Below are positions 15,448 through 17,778 of a DNA stretch of 17,778 bases, piece by piece. The first letter of the stretch is position 1. Every line of letters begins with the position of its first letter. Location: NCBI GenBank assembly GCA_046316025.1, contig JBKCXU010000065.1, positions 1 through 17,778 on the forward strand, written 5' to 3'. The stretch comes from JAJTHJ01 sp046316025. Lineage in GTDB: Bacteria > Pseudomonadota > Gammaproteobacteria > Burkholderiales > Burkholderiaceae_F. The translations under genes were made by a program, and so were the position numbers. The notes under the pieces are model-generated. The model was not told where the DNA came from, did not search any database, and saw only the letters and a list, made by a program, of their open reading frames with translations.

Positions 15448-15484
15448 CGTTACTCCCTCGTTGTCGGCAGCGCGCCGGCGGCCG

Positions 15485-15781
15485 TTACGGAATCATTCCG
15501 CACTGGAACATCTTGCTCACCACCGGAGTTGCGACCTTGGCGAAAAAGGCCTGCTGCATCTGCGGGTTGCTGCGCAGCGCTTCGATGGCGCGCTGCTCCA
15601 TTTCGGGCTTCGGTTGACCCTGTCCTTTTACCTTCTCCTGCCACAACTGCTCGCAAGTCGCGGTCTGATACTTCTGGATGACCTTGTCGGCCACGCGGTC
15701 CATGATCGGGTACTGAGCCAGCGCGAGGCCGGCGGCGGCGGCAGTGGCGATGGCCGCAACGGTAAACAGGGTCTTCTTCAT
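15485..15781 (-). CDS. Small secreted protein with two cysteines
   Basis: The 98-residue product has a clear signal peptide (MKKTLFTVAAIATAAAAGLALA, cleaved near residue 22). The mature part is about 76 residues, predicted helical, with YPIMDRVADKVIQKYQTATCEQLW and PEMEQRAIEALRSNPQMQQAFF, and two cysteines at 43 and 94 that could be disulphide-linked. I recognise no named family. The ribosome site is GGAG about 10 nt before the ATG. It leads the DUF2092 and GGST-repeat genes, with 138 bp separating it from the upstream gene. Confidence 0.85.
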   Translation of the reverse strand: MKKTLFTVAAIATAAAAGLALAQYPIMDRVADKVIQKYQTATCEQLWQEKVKGQGQPKPEMEQRAIEALRSNPQMQQAFFAKVATPVVSKMFQCGMIP

Positions 15782-15919
15782 GACAGGGGCTCCGGGTGAG
15801 AGGAAAGAAACTCGCGGCGGCAGGTCTTCGGGGGCAAAGGCATGCCGCCGCGCGTTGAGGAGGCCGCTGGCGATCTGCTGCGCGGCGGCCCGGAACGAGC
15901 GGCTACGTCGGCCGCGCTT

Positions 15920-16498
15920 TTAGGGTCTTTCGATGCCGATGGCGACCGCCTCGGTGTAGGTGATCTTCATCTGATCGCCGACCTTGACGCCGGTCAGCAT
16001 CGCCTTGTCCTTGAGCTTGACCTCGGCAAAGTGGCCGAGCGGCCCGCGCACGATCACGGTGCCCTTGGCCGGGTCGATCGCCCAGATGTTGGTGACCATC
16101 GTGACGCGACCGGCGGCGGCCATGCCGGGCTTGGCGCCGGGCTTGGCTTTGGCGGCGTCTTCCCACACCGTGGCCGAGCGGATGCCGTCGCCCTTCTGGA
16201 AGTCGATGACCAGCGCCTCGAAGTAGCGCACCACCAGCTGGTCGCCGACCTTGACCTGCGGCAGGTTCTTGACACTCTCATCGACCACCACCGAGAAGGT
16301 GTTGCCGGCCGGGCCGGTCAGCGTGACGATGCGGTTCTTGAGGTCGATCGCCTGTACGACCGCGGTGACCTTGACCGCGTCCATCTTGGCCGCGGCGTCG
16401 ATTACCTTGGGCGCGGCTGCCGGCTGTTGCGCCAGCGCAGGAGCGCCGAAGGCGACGCCGAGCACAACGGCGACGGCAGTGGGAACGAGCTTCTTCAT
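15920..16498 (-). CDS. Periplasmic protein with two copies of a ~60-residue domain
   Basis: The 192-residue product has a signal peptide (MKKLVPTAVAVVLGVAFGAPALA). Two homologous units occupy residues 43-100 and 131-190. They share VT-x-V ... AID ... V-x-x-x-GP-x-G-x-F-x-x-V ... L-x-x-VKVGDQ ... Y-x-EA-x-x-I, and a Lys/Pro/Ala linker joins them. The beta-rich pattern with a central VKVGDQ turn suggests small OB-like or SH3-like barrels. I do not recognise a named family. The start has an AAAGGAAA ribosome site. It follows the outer-membrane barrel gene by 26 nt and is probably cotranscribed with it. Confidence 0.85.
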   Translation of the reverse strand: MKKLVPTAVAVVLGVAFGAPALAQQPAAAPKVIDAAAKMDAVKVTAVVQAIDLKNRIVTLTGPAGNTFSVVVDESVKNLPQVKVGDQLVVRYFEALVIDFQKGDGIRSATVWEDAAKAKPGAKPGMAAAGRVTMVTNIWAIDPAKGTVIVRGPLGHFAEVKLKDKAMLTGVKVGDQMKITYTEAVAIGIERP

Positions 16499-16524
16499 GA
16501 TCGAGTTTCCTTTCTGAGTTGCGG

Positions 16525-17346
16525 TTACCAGTTGAACGCCACGCCGATCGCCGGCCCGTTGAAGGACAGCGACTGAATCGGCTTTCCGGACTTGAAGTCG
16601 TAATCGATGTAGCGCCAGGCGGCGAACAGTTCGCCCCAGCTAAACGAGTAGCCGACACCGGCCACCGCCTGCCAGGTGAACTGCGAGTTGCCGGTGCCGA
16701 GGTCGAGGTAGTACGGCACATACCAGCGCCCCTGCTCGCCGAAGCGCGCCCGCCCGCGCACGCCGACCACCGCGTCCCAGTTGGTCGCACTCACGTCGGT
16801 CGTGCCGCTGCGCCCCGGCAGGCCGGCCGCGCCGACGTTGCCGGCAAAGGCCCAATTCAGCGTCTGGTCCAGGCTCAGCACGCGCGCGCCGGCGACGGCG
16901 CTCAGGCTGTAGTCGGGCGACTCGATCAACGCGTAGGTGCCGACCAGCGTGGCGATCGTGGTCTTCACATCGAGGTCGAAGTTGGCGGTCAGGTCGGCCG
17001 GGATCGCCCGCCCGCCGAGCGAGAAGTCCCGCGTTGCGCCGTCGCTGCCGCCGACGTTGGAATAAAACATGTCCGCGAACACGCCCCACTTACCCTTCTG
17101 CGCCTCGAACGTGCCCATGAAGGCGAACTTCAGGCTCGATACCAGCGTGCCGGCATCGACGTCGATGTTCGGTCCCGCGCTGCCGGTCGGGAACTGGGTG
17201 GTGCCGTCCAGCTGCGGGAAGTAGCCGTACAGCGCGGCGCGGAAGCGCCAGTCGTCGGCGGACTTGTCCTGCGCCTGCGCGGCGGGCGCGGCGAGCGCGC
17301 TGGCGCCGGCGAGCAGCGCGGCGGCGATTCGGGTCTGTATAGGCAT
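16525..17346 (-). CDS. Outer-membrane beta-barrel protein
   Basis: The 273-residue product has a signal peptide (PIQTRIAAALLAGASALAAPAAQA) and alternating beta strands throughout, such as WRFRAALYGYFPQLDG, KWGVFADMFYSNVGG, WYVPYYLDLGTG and WGELFAAWRYIDYDF. It ends IGVAFNW, an aromatic C-terminal residue of the kind recognised by the Bam complex. The size suggests 8-12 strands. It resembles the uncharacterised proteobacterial outer-membrane family with YGWFPxLDGTxxxP near the N-terminus. The substrate is unknown. The start has an AGGAT ribosome site and lies 24 nt after the neuromedin-U-like short gene. Confidence 0.9.
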   Translation of the reverse strand: MPIQTRIAAALLAGASALAAPAAQAQDKSADDWRFRAALYGYFPQLDGTTQFPTGSAGPNIDVDAGTLVSSLKFAFMGTFEAQKGKWGVFADMFYSNVGGSDGATRDFSLGGRAIPADLTANFDLDVKTTIATLVGTYALIESPDYSLSAVAGARVLSLDQTLNWAFAGNVGAAGLPGRSGTTDVSATNWDAVVGVRGRARFGEQGRWYVPYYLDLGTGNSQFTWQAVAGVGYSFSWGELFAAWRYIDYDFKSGKPIQSLSFNGPAIGVAFNW

Positions 17347-17370
17347 GGCAGTCGATCCTCGGTCGAAGGG

Positions 17371-17703
17371 TTACTTGGGGAGCGTCACTTGCATTTGCGG
17401 GAGCGACAACCGGTTGACGTCGTTGTTCAGGCGTACCAACTTTTGGTGACCGCCGATGGGCGCGTTCAATGGCTGGATGTTCAGAGCGTTCTGCCCGCCG
17501 GCGAGCGGTCCGGTGTTGAAGTTGGTGTTGCTCTGCAACGGGAAGCTGACCAGATTGGCTATTGGGTTCTGCGCCAGCTTGGCGAGCTCTTCGGCAGACA
17601 GTTCGGCGCGCGCGGGGGTGGTGGCCAGTGCGGCGGCCAGGGCCAGGGCGGCGGTGGCGAGCGATTGGCGCTGCATTCGCTTCGTCGGTTTCTTCCGGGT
17701 CAT
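17371..17703 (-). CDS. Short exported protein resembling the N-terminus of the 'neuromedin U' family
   Basis: From the ATG at 17703 the product has 110 residues, with a signal peptide ending in ARA (an ATG at 17676 and a GTG at 17709 are alternatives; none has a strong ribosome site). The mature start LSAEELAKLAQNPIANLV, then SFPLQSNTNFNTGP and NALNIQP, matches what I recall of proteobacterial outer-membrane proteins mislabelled 'neuromedin U', which are normally about 250-300 residues long. Here the sequence departs after NIQP and ends 38 residues later in MQVTLPK, which recalls that family's C-terminal end. It could be an internally deleted remnant or a genuine short relative. It leads the right-hand operon and is followed closely by an outer-membrane barrel gene. 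Confidence 0.6.
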   Translation of the reverse strand: MTRKKPTKRMQRQSLATAALALAAALATTPARAELSAEELAKLAQNPIANLVSFPLQSNTNFNTGPLAGGQNALNIQPLNAPIGGHQKLVRLNNDVNRLSLPQMQVTLPK

Positions 17704-17732
17704 AGGCACGGACTTCGTTGGCGACGGTCTTG

Positions 17733-17778
17733 CCCCACCCCCCGCCCCACAACCCCGGGGGGGGGGGCGGAAACAAAC
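17733..17778. other. Low-complexity right edge
   Basis: C-rich sequence followed by a run of eleven G residues (17757-17767) and an A-rich tail. It looks like a contig-end sequencing or assembly artefact. No gene or promoter can be read in it. Confidence 0.6.

Noticed and set aside
14236..15681. 481-codon plus-strand open frame
   Set aside because: It is Arg-rich and antisense to the DUF2092 and GGST-repeat genes, which have signal peptides and ribosome sites.

Overview
The window is a GC-rich stretch that most resembles a betaproteobacterium, probably Burkholderiales or a relative. The reasons are the gene order hemA-prfA-prmC-grxD-ubiX, a groES-groEL operon with a CIRCE operator, a Tat-exported HiPIP, and several envelope families I associate with that group (DUF1254, DUF2092, a GGST-repeat protein). 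Both edges look like contig ends. Bases 1-20 exactly repeat an internal 20-mer, and the right edge ends in a C-rich/G-run low-complexity tail, so this may be a complete metagenomic contig.

Layout, left to right. (1) 43-1802, minus strand: a two-gene unit joined by an ATGA overlap. A 351-residue protein with a C-terminal hydrophobic hairpin is followed by a 235-residue protein with about six membrane segments. The architecture suggests a membrane-targeting toxin and its immunity protein, which is inference. (2) 1892-4142, minus: groES-groEL with an overlapping sigma-32-like/sigma-70-like promoter, a perfect CIRCE element, a leader with two hairpins and a terminator. (3) 4369-8708, minus: hemA, prfA, prmC, grxD, ubiX. 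These cover the first committed step of tetrapyrrole synthesis, peptide release factor 1 and its glutamine methylase, a monothiol glutaredoxin of Fe-S metabolism, and the prenyl-FMN synthase that serves ubiquinone biosynthesis. prmC carries a 72-bp palindromic repeat inserted in frame. (4) 8765-10669, plus: a small hydrophobic protein, a lipoprotein and a secreted Sel1-repeat protein. (5) 10704-12880, minus: HiPIP with a distant terminator, then a DUF1254/DUF1214 lipoprotein. (6) 12965-13732, plus: a DUF4239-like membrane protein. (7) 13736-17703, minus: six consecutive exported proteins. From upstream to downstream these are a short protein resembling the N-terminus of the so-called neuromedin U family, an outer-membrane barrel, a two-repeat periplasmic protein, a small two-cysteine protein, a DUF2092 protein, and a GGST-repeat Ala/Gly-rich protein. 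They look like one or two envelope operons of unknown function.

The strongest leads are the candidate toxin-immunity pair, the in-frame repeat in prmC, and the exported gene cluster on the right. No CRISPR, transposase, integrase, tRNA or rRNA was seen.
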